DNA from: Welwitschia mirabilis
Lineage: Eukaryota; Gnetophyta; Gnetopsida; Welwitschiales
Length of the DNA stretch: 64,000 nt
Reading direction: 5' to 3'
Assembly: GCA_051453625.1 (NCBI GenBank)
Contig: JBOZIK010000001.1
Location: forward strand, 97,446,462-97,510,461
The notes below the pieces were generated by a model that saw only the letters and a program-made list of their open reading frames with translations, searched no databases and was not told the DNA's origin. Position 1 is the first letter of the stretch, and each line of letters starts with the position of its first letter. This document shows positions 35,742 to 46,780 of this stretch, in pieces. The position numbers and the translations under genes were made by a program.

Positions 35742-37273
35742 TGGTAAATCTAGTTTTGATGATTCAACCTATCAAATATTTTGTATCATTATGTAGATAG
35801 GTCTTGCAAAGAGTACATAAAATCATGATAAGTACTAGTTATTTTTAGATCTTTAAATATAACAACTCACAAAAAGGTTCAGTTGTTGAAATGCAAAATT
35901 AGTTATTTAAAGATGTCTAGGAAATTTAAGATGTCTCTAGTGAATATGCTTATAAATTAAAGACATTTATAATGTACTAGCATTGAGGTCATAGGTTAAA
36001 GATGACTATCTCATCAAAGAGGACTATGTTGAAAATTGAACCTAACATAGAGAAAGACATATACATGTTTAAAGACATATGTACTAAACTAAAATAAGTA
36101 ATAGAGTTATTTTGAATTTTTACTAATATTTCACATTTCAAATGAGATATTAAATTTTACATTAAACTAATGAAAACCTAGGCAAGTTTACTAAATACTT
36201 CTACAAGATGAACATTTCTGACTGTTAGTAGATATCTACAAATTTGAAGATGTCTTACACCAAAGTTCATATTGATTAAAAATGAAGATGCACACCTAAC
36301 ACATAAATGTTTCTTATCCATTACCAGGTGGTTACAAAGTTTAAACTACTACTATTTAAGGTTAAATAGCTAGTTTTTCTTCAATGGTATAAAGGCTTAA
36401 CATCATAGAATAAATTAATAGCTCTTGAACTTTTAGAACTTTAATGATCATAACTCTTTAATACATAATGAATGTATCTTGTATAAAACAAAGATTACAT
36501 AGGTAAGAGGAACTTTTCATGAAGGATCAAAGACATCATTTATAAAGGAGATTGCATTATTCACATCATTCACTCTTGGATCCTACATTACTACATCATA
36601 TTTTTACACTCATGACAATAATAACAAGAAGGAACTGAAGTCCTCCTTAAAGCTACATCTTTTAAGCTTGTTATTGTATTGTATTTGTTATTCTCACATT
36701 ATTTGGACTATCTTATTACTGAATATTATTGTAAGTCCTTTTTTGTATTGAATAAAACTCATTGTAAGGTGACCTTTATATGGGTGTGCATTTGAGGTTG
36801 TTCCTATGAGTATTTTCTTTGTTGTAATATTTAGTGGTGAGCTAGAAAACCATTACTTCCCTATGAAAAAAAGAGTGATGCCTTATAAAGAGACTCTCAT
36901 TATTCTAAGATTTGTGATGTATCTAGAAAACCACTATTTCCTTATAAGGAAGAGAATATTATCTTTCAAGAAGACTCTCATTATTGTAAGGTCTATAGTA
37001 TGCCTAGAAACCCACTATTTCCCTATAGGAAAGAAAGTGTTACCTTGTGAGAATACTCTTATTATTGTAAAGTTCGTGGTACTCTAGAAAACCATTATTT
37101 TATTAAAGGTTAAGAATATATAGAGGTGTGAGTAGAAGATAATCTCTATGTATATATGTACTTAAGTTGGAAATAAGTTGTTTATTATTGTTATTTTTCA
37201 TTCTCTTACTAGTTAAAATTTTTATTTAGTAGAACTCATTCATCCCTCCTCTCTGAGCTTAATGATCCTCACC
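35742..37273 (+). repeat. S2 3' LTR
   Basis: It aligns with 19374-20991 throughout. The initial TG has become TA (TATTGGTAAATC). It ends GATCCTCA, followed by the target copy CCTTT. It keeps AGATGTCT octamers at 35911, 35929 and 36248. Four tandem units with a period of 80-81 bases start at 36845, 36926, 37007 and 37087. Because 81 is a multiple of three, the units create the open frame 36806-37087 (repeating ENHYFP/ETHYFP phrases), which is not a gene. Confidence 0.85.
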
Positions 37274-37405
37274 TTTAATTTCATAGTAAGTTATGAAAAT
37301 TACAAATTAAGGTTAATTGAAAATCTATCTTATTTTGACAAGGTCTTTAAATAAAGATAATACTTAATATTGTAGTAAATTAGTTTACAAATATGGGATA
37401 TGATA

Positions 37406-38580
37406 AGGAAGTCCATCAATAACTTTAAAAAATTAGAAAACCATTGCATAGTCTCTTGTAAAAAAATGTACCTTATGAATGAACTTAATAATATTAAGAG
37501 TATTTTTAAATTTTAAATGATAAAATTATAAAATCTCCTATTTTATAGAGCTAATATTTGAACAATACTTTTTACACTAGAATAAATTCTTTAAATTTTG
37601 TTATTGATATAGTATTAGAATTATAAAAAAAAACTTATGCTATTGCTTACATTAGTAAAAACATTAATTCTATATAATAAAATTATATAATCACTAAAAA
37701 AGAGATGCTAGTCATAGTTACAACTTTAAAGAAATTTAGGCATTATATCCTGGACATGAGGTTAATTATAGATCATAGTGCTATATGATTTTTTATTAAT
37801 AAGAAAGAAAACAATTCACAAATTATAAGATGAATCCTCTTAATGTAGGAATTTGACCTTAAGATAATAGATAAAAGATGATAGAAAATGTAGTAGTTGA
37901 TTACTTATCTAGACTATAATTCCCTAAAGAAGCTAAATAAATAAATGTCTAAAATAGTTTTTCTAATGAATATTTAGTAAGGCTACAATAAACTTCTCAG
38001 CTTACACACATATTTAATTCCTTAGTAAGCAAAAAGGTACCTCCTTGTTTGATCTATTATAAGAAAAAGAGACTATTAAAAGAATTAAAATATTATATAC
38101 AAAAAGATAAAATTCTTTGTAAATTATGTAAGGATGGTATTGTTGGAAGTTATGTAACTAAGTCTGATTAAAAAGAGTTACTACAAACCTTCCATGCTGA
38201 AGGATGAAAAGGCCATTATGGATGGAAAAAAACATATATGAAAATATTATAAGCAAGATATTACTATCCCTCCTTATTTAAAGACTCTGTCAGTCATACT
38301 AAGAGTTGTAACAAATGTTAAAGAGAAGGACCTTGGTCAAAAGAAATGGAAATGCTCCAACAATGGATTTAATCTTTAGAATCTTTTAATCTATGAGGAA
38401 TAGATTTTATTGAATCCATCAATCTAAAATTCTATGGGAAAAGGTATATTTTGTTTTTTGTGGATTATTTGACTAAATGAAATAAAACTAACGTTATTCT
38501 TAATGATTAACTTATAGTAAAATGTTTACATCTAAGATAAGTTTTCACTTAACTATCATTCTTCCTCAGGGATAATGTTG
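37406..38580 (+). pseudogene. G3: Athila/Tat-like RNase H and integrase fragment (host of G1 and A)
   Basis: The fragment begins within the gypsy connection motif ('FINNFKKIRKPLHSLL' after one frame correction). RNase H follows, with NYIITKKEMLVIVTTLKKF and HYILDMRLIIDHSA near 37680-37790. The DLKIIDKR and VVVDYLSRL ends lie near 37855-37915. The integrase zinc region reads GHYGWKKTYMKIL, then YYYPSLFKDSVSHTKSCNKC, and the core has GIDFIESI at about 38400 and FFVDYLTK. It stops abruptly at FFLRDN (about 38575), where the LTR of A begins. The left edge is the G1 LTR end. The rest of G3 is outside the window or deleted. Confidence 0.75.
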
Positions 38581-39738
38581 TGTATTGGCTAGAATTACAC
38601 TAACTTTAATCTTAATTCAGTTACAAAAATAATAAAGAAAGGAAAATTACAAATCTTAGAGTAAAGAAATTCATCTTGGAGAGGAGGAAAGAAAACTAGC
38701 TCCAAAGTATCATTTATTTGTCCTATGTAATCCTTTACTCCAAAGTCATCTAATTGCCTTCTTGGAAAACAATAAAAATAATCAAGTGCTTTTGATCTAG
38801 TTTATGATATATAATCTCATTCACCATATGGTAAATGATAAATACTTTAGTCTTAAATAATAATAGAAAGTGAGAACCCCTAAAGTACCCAAGATCTATG
38901 AAATTAAAGGGCTAAGTGATAAAAGAGAAATTCACATGACAAAATTAAACTTAATAGTTAAAGAAGTTATCTAAGCATTCTAATTATGATATCACTTATA
39001 AATTAAGATCAAAGAAAAACAACTTTTGCATTATAGAAAGAACAACTTTACAGTAAAAAAAGAAGGAAGCAGCAAGAAATCTTCAAGCAATCCTCAAATC
39101 CTAATTCACTCACTCAAAGAGTTACTTATAAATCCATCATAAGTTGATTCCCAAAAGTCTTCAATTTTTATAAGGTAAAGATGAATACAATGAAGAGTTC
39201 AAGGCCCTTTTATAGGAAGAGATAGGGGTGAGAAGTATTTAGAAGCCCTTGGCTTATAGCATTAGATAAAATCTTTGTTATCTAGCATTGGATACATAAG
39301 ATTCTATCTGATAACATTCGATGAAGGTCATCTTGTAATGTTGGTTAAATAAGATTCCATCCTCTAGCATTTGGTAGAATCTTTATCATATAGAATTTGG
39401 TGGAGCTTATCTTATAGTGTTTAGTAAAGATCATCATATGTTTTCAATGCCACCTCCACATGCCTCTACCACATGTCTTTAAATGCTTTTATTATGTGTC
39501 ACCATCTCATATCTCTATTGCCATCATTATTTTGTGTGGAATTATATCCATTTTCTACTATGTATTCCAAAATGTGCTAAACATCTGCAATTATTATGAA
39601 GAAAATCATAATATTAAACTTTATTTTTAAAAATAATAAAATACATATTTTATGATTAAAAAATTAAATTAATGTTTTTCTTTAAATAAATTAGCCTAAA
39701 ACACTTGATATAAGTGTCAATTTGTACATGTTAGCACA
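38581..39738 (-). repeat. A 3' LTR
   Basis: It is bounded below by TGTATTGGCT, where G3 integrase breaks, and above by TTAGCACA. On the - strand it is preceded by AGTTAGGGG, a short purine tract, and starts TGTGCTAACATG. A - strand TATA box (TCCTATAAAAGG) lies at 39207-39218. Upstream of it on the - strand, 39240-39440 holds about six degenerate units near 'agcatttggtagaatctttatcatat'. No partner LTR is in the window, so this call rests on structure and position. Confidence 0.6.
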
Positions 39739-40990
39739 CCCCTAACTAGTCTTTTGCTAGTGTCTTAACAAAATATTGATAACAAAATGGTTAAACATGA
39801 AAAAATTGTCTATGTCAAAAGTGCATCAAGTGTGCAAATGATATAATTTGAAAAACTTTAATGATTAAATTTAATACATTGAAGTGAAAATTTTATCAAA
39901 ATATTAAGATGTCATACCCCTAATCAAAATTTAACTTATGTTCAAATTTAATGGTAAAAATGTTAAGTTATTTAAGAACATAAGTATAGATAGATCACAA
40001 AGAGTTCTTTTATTAAAAATAATGTAAAATTAAGCTAAGGAAAAAGTAAAGTTATTTATAATCAAACATGTGTCAAGTGGAAAACATATCCCAAAAAAGT
40101 TCATGCCTTAGAGGATATTTCCCATGAAAATGATATAAAATAAAATGTATTAAAGTGACGTGAGGTACATGAGATGGAAAATGCGTTAATGAAGCGAAAT
40201 TAGGAGCTAATGAATAAACGAGTAGGATATCCTAAGTTATTAGCCATTCATTATATTTTTGTATTTTTACTAGGCCACAATATCAACTAAGTTAAGTTTG
40301 AATCAAATAACATATATGAATCTAAGAAATCAATGCAAATTATAAGTTTGAAAGTTAAGAGACAACAGTTTATAGAAGGCTTTTGATTCTCATCTTTTTG
40401 TTCCTTTTTTTTATTTTTGTACCTTTACATATGTCCTTATATTATGCCTTTAAACCACACTGAGAATCTAGTATTACAACATTTTTTGCAAATAGAGCAA
40501 ATCATGTTATATTATGCAGAAATTAGTACTACATTGTTAGTGAGCATTTATAGCATTAACGCAATTGAACATGTCATAATTAAAGCATTATATTTGCATT
40601 ACTAGTAGACATCCATAGCCCCAATTCTATTAATTATATCCCACTAAGTAATTAATTTTTTTTGGAGAAGATATGTATTATTTTCTTTTCTTCATCTTCC
40701 CATATTCATTCTTTTAAGGCGTCATTGGCTCATTAGCCTAGTCAAGACAAATCTTATTTATATTAAAGGTTTATTACTTAAAGATCACATGTGAATGTAA
40801 ATCCTATCTTTTCAAGAAAATTTTACCAAAATCAAAGACCCTAAATAAGCATTATTTTCCTTTAAAAGTCATAAGTAAACTGGATCTTAACCACTACTTA
40901 TGTAATATCATGATCACTTATTATTGATTTTTATTTTAAGGGCTTTTAATATAGATTATTAAGTCACTAAAACTTATGGATTGATGGTTT
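39739..40990 (-). other. A 3' region between integrase and LTR
   Basis: About 1.25 kb of A+T-rich sequence. Athila/Tat elements usually have a long 3' region here, sometimes with an extra gene. I saw no open frame above 62 codons and no repeat. The + strand frame at 40417-40605 has no recognisable feature. Confidence 0.45.
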
Positions 40991-43861
40991 TGATGGATGA
41001 TTTATGGGTTTTATGAAGTGATTTAATAGTTGATTTAGTGAATGACAAGGTTTGAAAGAGTGGTGGAATGAGTGATAATGTTTCAAGTGATATCTATTAA
41101 CTTTAAGGAGTTGATTGGTTTTGGGATTTTCAATGAGAATAACTCCATGTGGTAAAACATTTTTTTATTAAGAAGGGTTTTTTCCACTTAGCCACTAATT
41201 TTTCTAGAAAGAGATGTAAGTGTAAATTATATAGTAAGACTAGTTCTCCCTTCTAAAACTTTTTCTAAGAATATGTTGATCATGGGACCTATTCATCCTA
41301 TCCTTATTTATTTTTATGTTGTCATAGGCATCATGTCTATTTTTGTCTAGTTCGTTAACTTGTGTAACCCTCTTTTTATTTTCAACCTCTAAGTTTAAGT
41401 TCATATTCTTAATGACTTAGTAAGCCCTATGCTTAAGTTCTATAGGTTAAAACATACTTTATCATAAACCAATAAAAAGGTAACATCTCTAAGGTTGTTT
41501 TATAAGTAGTTTAGTATGCCCATAAGATATCATTAAGTTTGAAGAACTATTCTTTTCATGTTAAGTTTAGTAGTTTTTAAAGGATTTTCTTAAGTTACCT
41601 CTTTGTAACCTCAATTTGGCCACTTGTTTGTGAGTGATAAGGTGTTGTAACTTTATATGTAACCTTGTATTTAACAAGAATATTGTTAAATATTTTATTA
41701 CAAAAGTATGTTCCTCTGTCGCTAATTAAAATACATGGATAGCCAAAACAAGGTAAGACATTTTCTTTAAAGAATCTGACTACTATCTTAGTGCCATCTA
41801 TTCAACAAGCATATGCTTCAACCCATTTAGTTACATAGTCAACATAAACAAGGATGTATTGATGCTTGTTTGATGATGGATAAGGGCCTTGAAAATCAAC
41901 TCCCTATACATTAAAGGATTCAACAACAAGAATGGTACTTAAAGGCATCATTTGTTTATGTGAAAGACTTCTTAATCTTTGAGAGTTATTACAAGACTTA
42001 TAGTAAAGATAGGAGTCTTTAAGAATTAATATCTAGTAAATACTAGATTATAGGATTTTTATTGCATTCTTGTTAGCTAAGTAGTGATCCCCACAAGCTT
42101 TAGAATGGTAATGTTTAAGTATATCATAAATGTCAGTTTGAGAAACACATTTGTTAATGACTTAATCTAGGCGGTATTTGAAAAGATATGGGCAATCCCA
42201 GAACAAATATCTAACTTGGCTCAAGAACCTCTTTTTATTGTTAATATTCTAATGGAAAGGAATAGTTTTAATGATCAAGTAATTACAAATCTATGCAAAC
42301 CAACATGTCTCTTTGACTAAAAAGATATGTCTATCTAGAAAAGTATCATCAATAGGTAAATATGTTTGTAGATTATCTAAAGATATGTGTAAAAGATTAT
42401 CTATGATAAAATTATCAAAGCCTTTTATATCCTTAATCTCTACACCAAATTCTTGAAGAAGGAGGATCCATTTAATAAGATATGATTTCAAATCTTTTTT
42501 AAAACAAGGTATCTAAGTGTCGATTGATTAATGTAAATAACTACCATAGATTCTAAAAGATAATACCTAAATTTTTCAAGGGTAAAGACAATAGCCAAAA
42601 GTTTCTTCATTATGATAGTGTAATTTATTTGAGTTCCATTTAAGTTTTTACTAGAATAGTGAATCGTAGTTACCTTTTTATTAACTCTCTATCCTAAAAT
42701 AGCTCCTATTGTAAAATCATTTGCATTATACTAAGTTTAAAAGATAACTTTCAATTGGGTGGTTGGATAATGGGTGTGAAAGTTATTTTTCGCTTGAGTT
42801 ATTTGAATGCATTTTGATATTCTATAGTCTAGTCAAAGAAGGCATTCTTTCTTAAAATATCATACAAAACTTAAAGATTTTACTAAAATTCCTGATGAAT
42901 TGCCTATAATATCTTGTATGTCCTAATAATGATCTAATATCTTTGTGTTTTTAAATGGTTGATAGTTGTGTGATTAAGAAGATTACAGCTAGATCTACCT
43001 GAATTTCTTCATTAGAGATAACATGTCCTATAACTCTACATTACTTTATCATAAAATGGAATTTTTTCCAATTGAGTACAAGGCATTTTTTAATACATCT
43101 TTTTAGGATACATTTTAAGTTGTTTAAACAATGATTAAATAAGATTCTATAAATGGAGAAGTCATCCATGAAGATTTTAACACCTAAATCTAATAAGTCA
43201 GAGAAGATTTCAAAAATGTAATGTTGGAGAGTGGCAGGTATATTACATAGGCTAAAGGTCATTTATTTATAAGTGAATGTTTCATAGGAGAAAGTAAAGG
43301 TGGTTTTATCTTGATATTTAAGAGCAATTTCTATTTGATTATAAGCTAAGTATTCATCCAAGAAATAGTAAAAAGGATGTCTTGTAATTTATTCTAAAAT
43401 ATAATCTAGGAAAGTAAGAGGATAATGATCCTTTCTATACATAGAATTTAATTTTTTTTGGTAATCAATACACATCTTGCATTTTACAATAGACTTGATA
43501 GGGATAAGTTCATTCTACTCATTATAAATAAGAGTAATTCCTGATTTTTTTACTACAATATGAATTTGACTTACCCACTTACTATATAAAATAGAGTAGA
43601 TAATCCCATTATTGAGAAGTCTAATTACCTTGTTCTTAACTACTTCCCTCATAATTGGGTTTATCCTTTATTGTGCTTTAATGGATGGTTTGGAATTTTT
43701 CTCTAAATAAATGTGGTACATGTAGATACTTGAATTAGTACCTCTAATGTTGAATAGGATCCATCTTACTACCCATTTATTCTTCCTTAATAGTCTAAAT
43801 GATTAATCTTCTTTAGATAGGTCAAGAAAGAGTTTATGACTACTGGAAAAGTGGAGTATTT
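40991..43861 (-). pseudogene. A integrase, RNase H and reverse transcriptase
   Basis: The integrase end reads HGVILIENPKTNQLLKVN near 41080-41150 and ELDKNRHDAYDNIKINKDR near 41270-41350. The core near 41560-41910 reads GVDFQGPYPSSNKHQYILV, DYVTKWVEAYAC, GYPCILISDRGTYFCNK and TPYHSQTSGQIEV, with catalytic D residues in GVDF and ISDRG. RNase H ends at 42291-42491 with WILLLQEFGVEIKDIKG. RT at 43041-43262 reads TFSLCNIPATLQHYIFEIF and IFMDDFSIY, so the catalytic DD is intact. Upstream, STFPVVINSF is the PR-RT linker where B inserted. Several stops exist, but this is among the best-preserved pol remnants here. Confidence 0.85.
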
Positions 43862-45053
43862 TGGTGTGTATTTTTGAAATCTTATACTTCATACTAAATA
43901 CTATTAATCAAAATAAATATATTATAAAATATGACATAGTAGTATAAATGGGAGTGACTTAAATGTTGTAAACCCTTTAAAGGCATGAAAAAGAAGAAGC
44001 ATAATTGATTTTCAAAGAGAATATGCAATGCAAAAAACTAAATATGTAATGCAATGCAAATGTGACTAAACTATAAAAACACCTATCTGTTTAGTATATC
44101 AACTTATTAGGAAGATTGACCCTGTATAACCTAAATTAGCGAAGGAGGTTATTACTAACTGAGATCAACTTAGGCTATTAAGTGAGTCAAATGAATTGTA
44201 ATATACAAATACTTCTAAACTACTTTTGTTAACCTTAATAAAGATTATTCCTAAGACCTATATTGTTATTAAGACTGTCATTAAATCAAGAATAACATAA
44301 ACTATAAATAATATTAATAGTATATATGCATAAAAGAGAAGCATCTGGGTTATAAAAAAGCTGCACCTCAATGAAGGATGCATAACCCAACACTAAGGAA
44401 ACATCTTTCTAAAACTTACAAGATGGATCTCTTGTCATTTAATCTCCTATAATTGAAATTTCTAGTGTATTCAAGATGGATAGAAAGGTATAGGGAATTT
44501 TTTTATATAACATATAAGGTAAAACTATCACATAAAATATGCTACAAAATGTTCTCAAATTAGGAAAAGAAATGAATAAAATAGATGAAAGCTAATTGGT
44601 TATTTTAGCCATCCTAATTGTTGGGCAGATAACCAAGGGGATGATGGTACATGCATCATATTTATCATCCTTCATGTCATGGGGGTAAACATGGAGACAA
44701 CATCCCTTTAAAAAATATGACTTCAACAGTACTAATTCTAGTCCATGTCAGCATTTCCATGTGGCTTATGCAATGTTGTCTTCTTGCCTATTGTGAAGAC
44801 AATAGAGGGAACAACGGTCCTATTTGTTCTTTAAACTCTAGAAAAGCTACCCTCTAGCATTATTAATCTTCTTCTAAAGCACTAAGCATCATAATATGCC
44901 CAAAATGCCTCTAAATATATTAATAATTATGTATTTCAGTAATCATCCATGAACTTTCCATAATCCTCAGAATTTCATCTAAACCTATAAAAATGTCCTA
45001 CAAAATATCTCATAATACTCCATCAAATACATAAAATTTGATAGCACATCATA
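43862..45053 (-). repeat. B 3' LTR
   Basis: It aligns with 53834-55075, sharing 'attaatcaaaata', 'aatgcaatgcaaatatgac'-like sequence, 'gaaggatgcacaaccca' and 'acatgcattatatttgtcat' with changes. It contains copies of the motif 'gatgatggtacatgcat' and 'tgtcatgggggtaaacatgg' near 44640-44690. On the - strand it is preceded by AAATGAAGGAC. Confidence 0.83.
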
Positions 45054-46780
45054 GTCCTTCATTTAATCTTTGTTAGTTCCTAAAAAAACTAGGTGAACAA
45101 CTATAATTACGAGAAAAATTATGTTAAAAAATAAATTTGAAAATTATAAAACAGAATCATAAATAATCTTAAACATATCACATAGCAAAAATAACATGCA
45201 ATGCATCATGTGTATAAAGTGGAAATTACAAACATTATATCTTATAAAATCTCTAAAATAACATAAAAAATTATGAAAATAAGTCTTGAAAATGAGTGAT
45301 GCCCTTCCTCCGGAAAAAAGTAATATGTCCTGTATTGGCTAATGAAGTAAAGAAATTATATGAAAATCAGTATGTCCAAATGAGAAGATGGACGATGGAT
45401 GTTTGTTGAATTTTGACATTTGAAAAATTGAGTATAAAGATGATTGTAAAATATCAGGTTTGAAACATAGAGATGTTAGGAATATTCTGACAAACATGAA
45501 AGGAGTAGATAATGAAAATGTACTAATTAGAATGAAGCAAATCTATAAGTTCCCAACAAATGTACCTTAATAAAAATGATTATAAATATTATTTAGAAAT
45601 CCAAAAGACTAAAAATAATCATTACAAATTTTTAAGAAACTTCATCTAAGCAAGAAATCAATTCTTTATTGAAACCTAGGCAAAGAAACTATTAACATTC
45701 TAAAATGATAATAAACTATAGAAATGACTTTGAAATAACTACTTTAAACAATGATAGAAAACAAAAATAATGGACATAAGAAACATAAAGAATAGAGCAT
45801 ACCTACCCTAAATTTTAACTTAGTAGACTCTTATAGAAGAAATCATAATATCACTTAATTTAAAATGCATGGCTTAATGTATAAATATGTAAAATTCTAT
45901 TTGGTGAGGTAGTAGTTATGATTATGCTAAAAAAACAAATGCTATAAATAATAAGTCACAAGATCAAAGAGTTGCTCAAAAATGAACTCACTTGCTTACA
46001 TTTTAAAACAAACACTTAAATTCTTAGAAATGGAATGATCATGGGGAAATTCTAAGAGTCTAGAAAATAAGCAATGCCTCTAATGATACTAGGAATTCCA
46101 ATGATCCTATAGCCTTAAATTTTTTATTATTTTATTATCCATGATGAGGGAAGTGCAACTATAGTCAGAGAAGTAAGTACCTATAAAGCATAATCAACTA
46201 ACCTCTCAGTGGAGTTTCCACCACTACCATATTACACTACCTAAGGCCCCTCTCAGAAAAATTTGATCTGATGTACTTGTGATAGAATATAATGGTCTTA
46301 TTTTATTATTTTTTTTGCTCTCTATTTTTTCCCCCATAAAAGATAAATTCAACATGATCAAATACTCCAAAATACAAAGGCAAAGTAATAAGATAAAAGA
46401 TAGAAAAGAATATTCTTAAACAATCTAAGACTTTTCATCATTGATAAAAACATAAGAAATAAAGCATCTTCCTTCAAAATAAAGTTCATAAACCTTTGAA
46501 TGTCTTAAGATTAAATGAANNNNNNNNNNNNNNNNNNNNNNNNNNNNNNNNNNNNNNNNNNNNNNNNNNNNNNNNNNNNNNNNNNNNNNNNNNNNNNNNN
46601 NNNNNNNNNNNNNNNNNNNTTCCTTCAAAATAAAGTTCATAAACCTTTGAATGTTTTAAGATTAAATGAATCTAATCTTACGACTATAAGATATCCAAGT
46701 TAAAGACTAGTCATGAAAATGAAATAAATACATAGGTCATGTTTGAAAGATAATCCAGTAATATCATAATGGCCTCTAAA
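45054..46780 (-). other. B 3' region between integrase and LTR
   Basis: A gene-free A-rich stretch of about 1.7 kb, typical in place and size for Athila/Tat 3' regions. It includes a short G/C-richer patch at 46190-46260. A 100-base N gap at 46520-46619 is flanked by two copies of about 48 bases, so apparent open frames here are artefacts. Confidence 0.45.
46520..46619. other. Assembly gap (100 N) with duplicated flanks
   Basis: The 48 bases before the gap ('ttccttcaaaataaagttca' to 'ttaaatgaa') recur after it with one change ('gaatgtctt' against 'gaatgtttt'). Confidence 0.85.

Larger units (their letters stand above)
19374..37273 (+). mobile_element. S2: Sirevirus-like Ty1/copia element carrying nested G2
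   Basis: The LTRs at 19374-20991 and about 35742-37273 share their ends (TTGGTAAATCTAG at the start, GATCTTCA or GATCCTCA at the end). A Met-type PBS follows the first LTR and a PPT (AAAAAGGGGGA) precedes the second. The flanks are CATTT (19369-19373) and CCTTT (37274-37278), one change apart, and the host LTR of G1 continues across. Internally there is gag, a protease remnant and an env-like gene, but no integrase, reverse transcriptase or RNase H. Without the nested G2 element (26258-35474) S2 would be about 8.7 kb. Confidence 0.83.
1..37405 (-). mobile_element. G1: Tekay-like Ty3/gypsy chromovirus, interrupted by S1 and S2
   Basis: Read on the - strand from right to left, the element has a 5' LTR (16006-19373 plus 37274-37405), a PBS, remnants of protease, reverse transcriptase, RNase H and integrase (13500 down to 10870), an integrase C-terminus with chromodomain (1371 down to about 900), and a 3' LTR running off the window at base 1. 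Two copia insertions split it. The block 1-822 matches 18773-19373 followed directly by 37274-37405, which shows that 1-822 is the other LTR and that S2 is an insertion. The order PR-RT-RH-IN-chromodomain is that of chromoviruses; the long LTR and the TGTGACACCC-type LTR end suggest Tekay. A gag gene was not found. All coding parts carry stops, so the element is dead. Confidence 0.8.

Noticed and set aside
44651-44857. Possible small gene with a counterpart at 54674-54862
   Set aside because: Both lie at the same place in the two LTRs of B; conservation is explained by LTR homology and the frames diverge.
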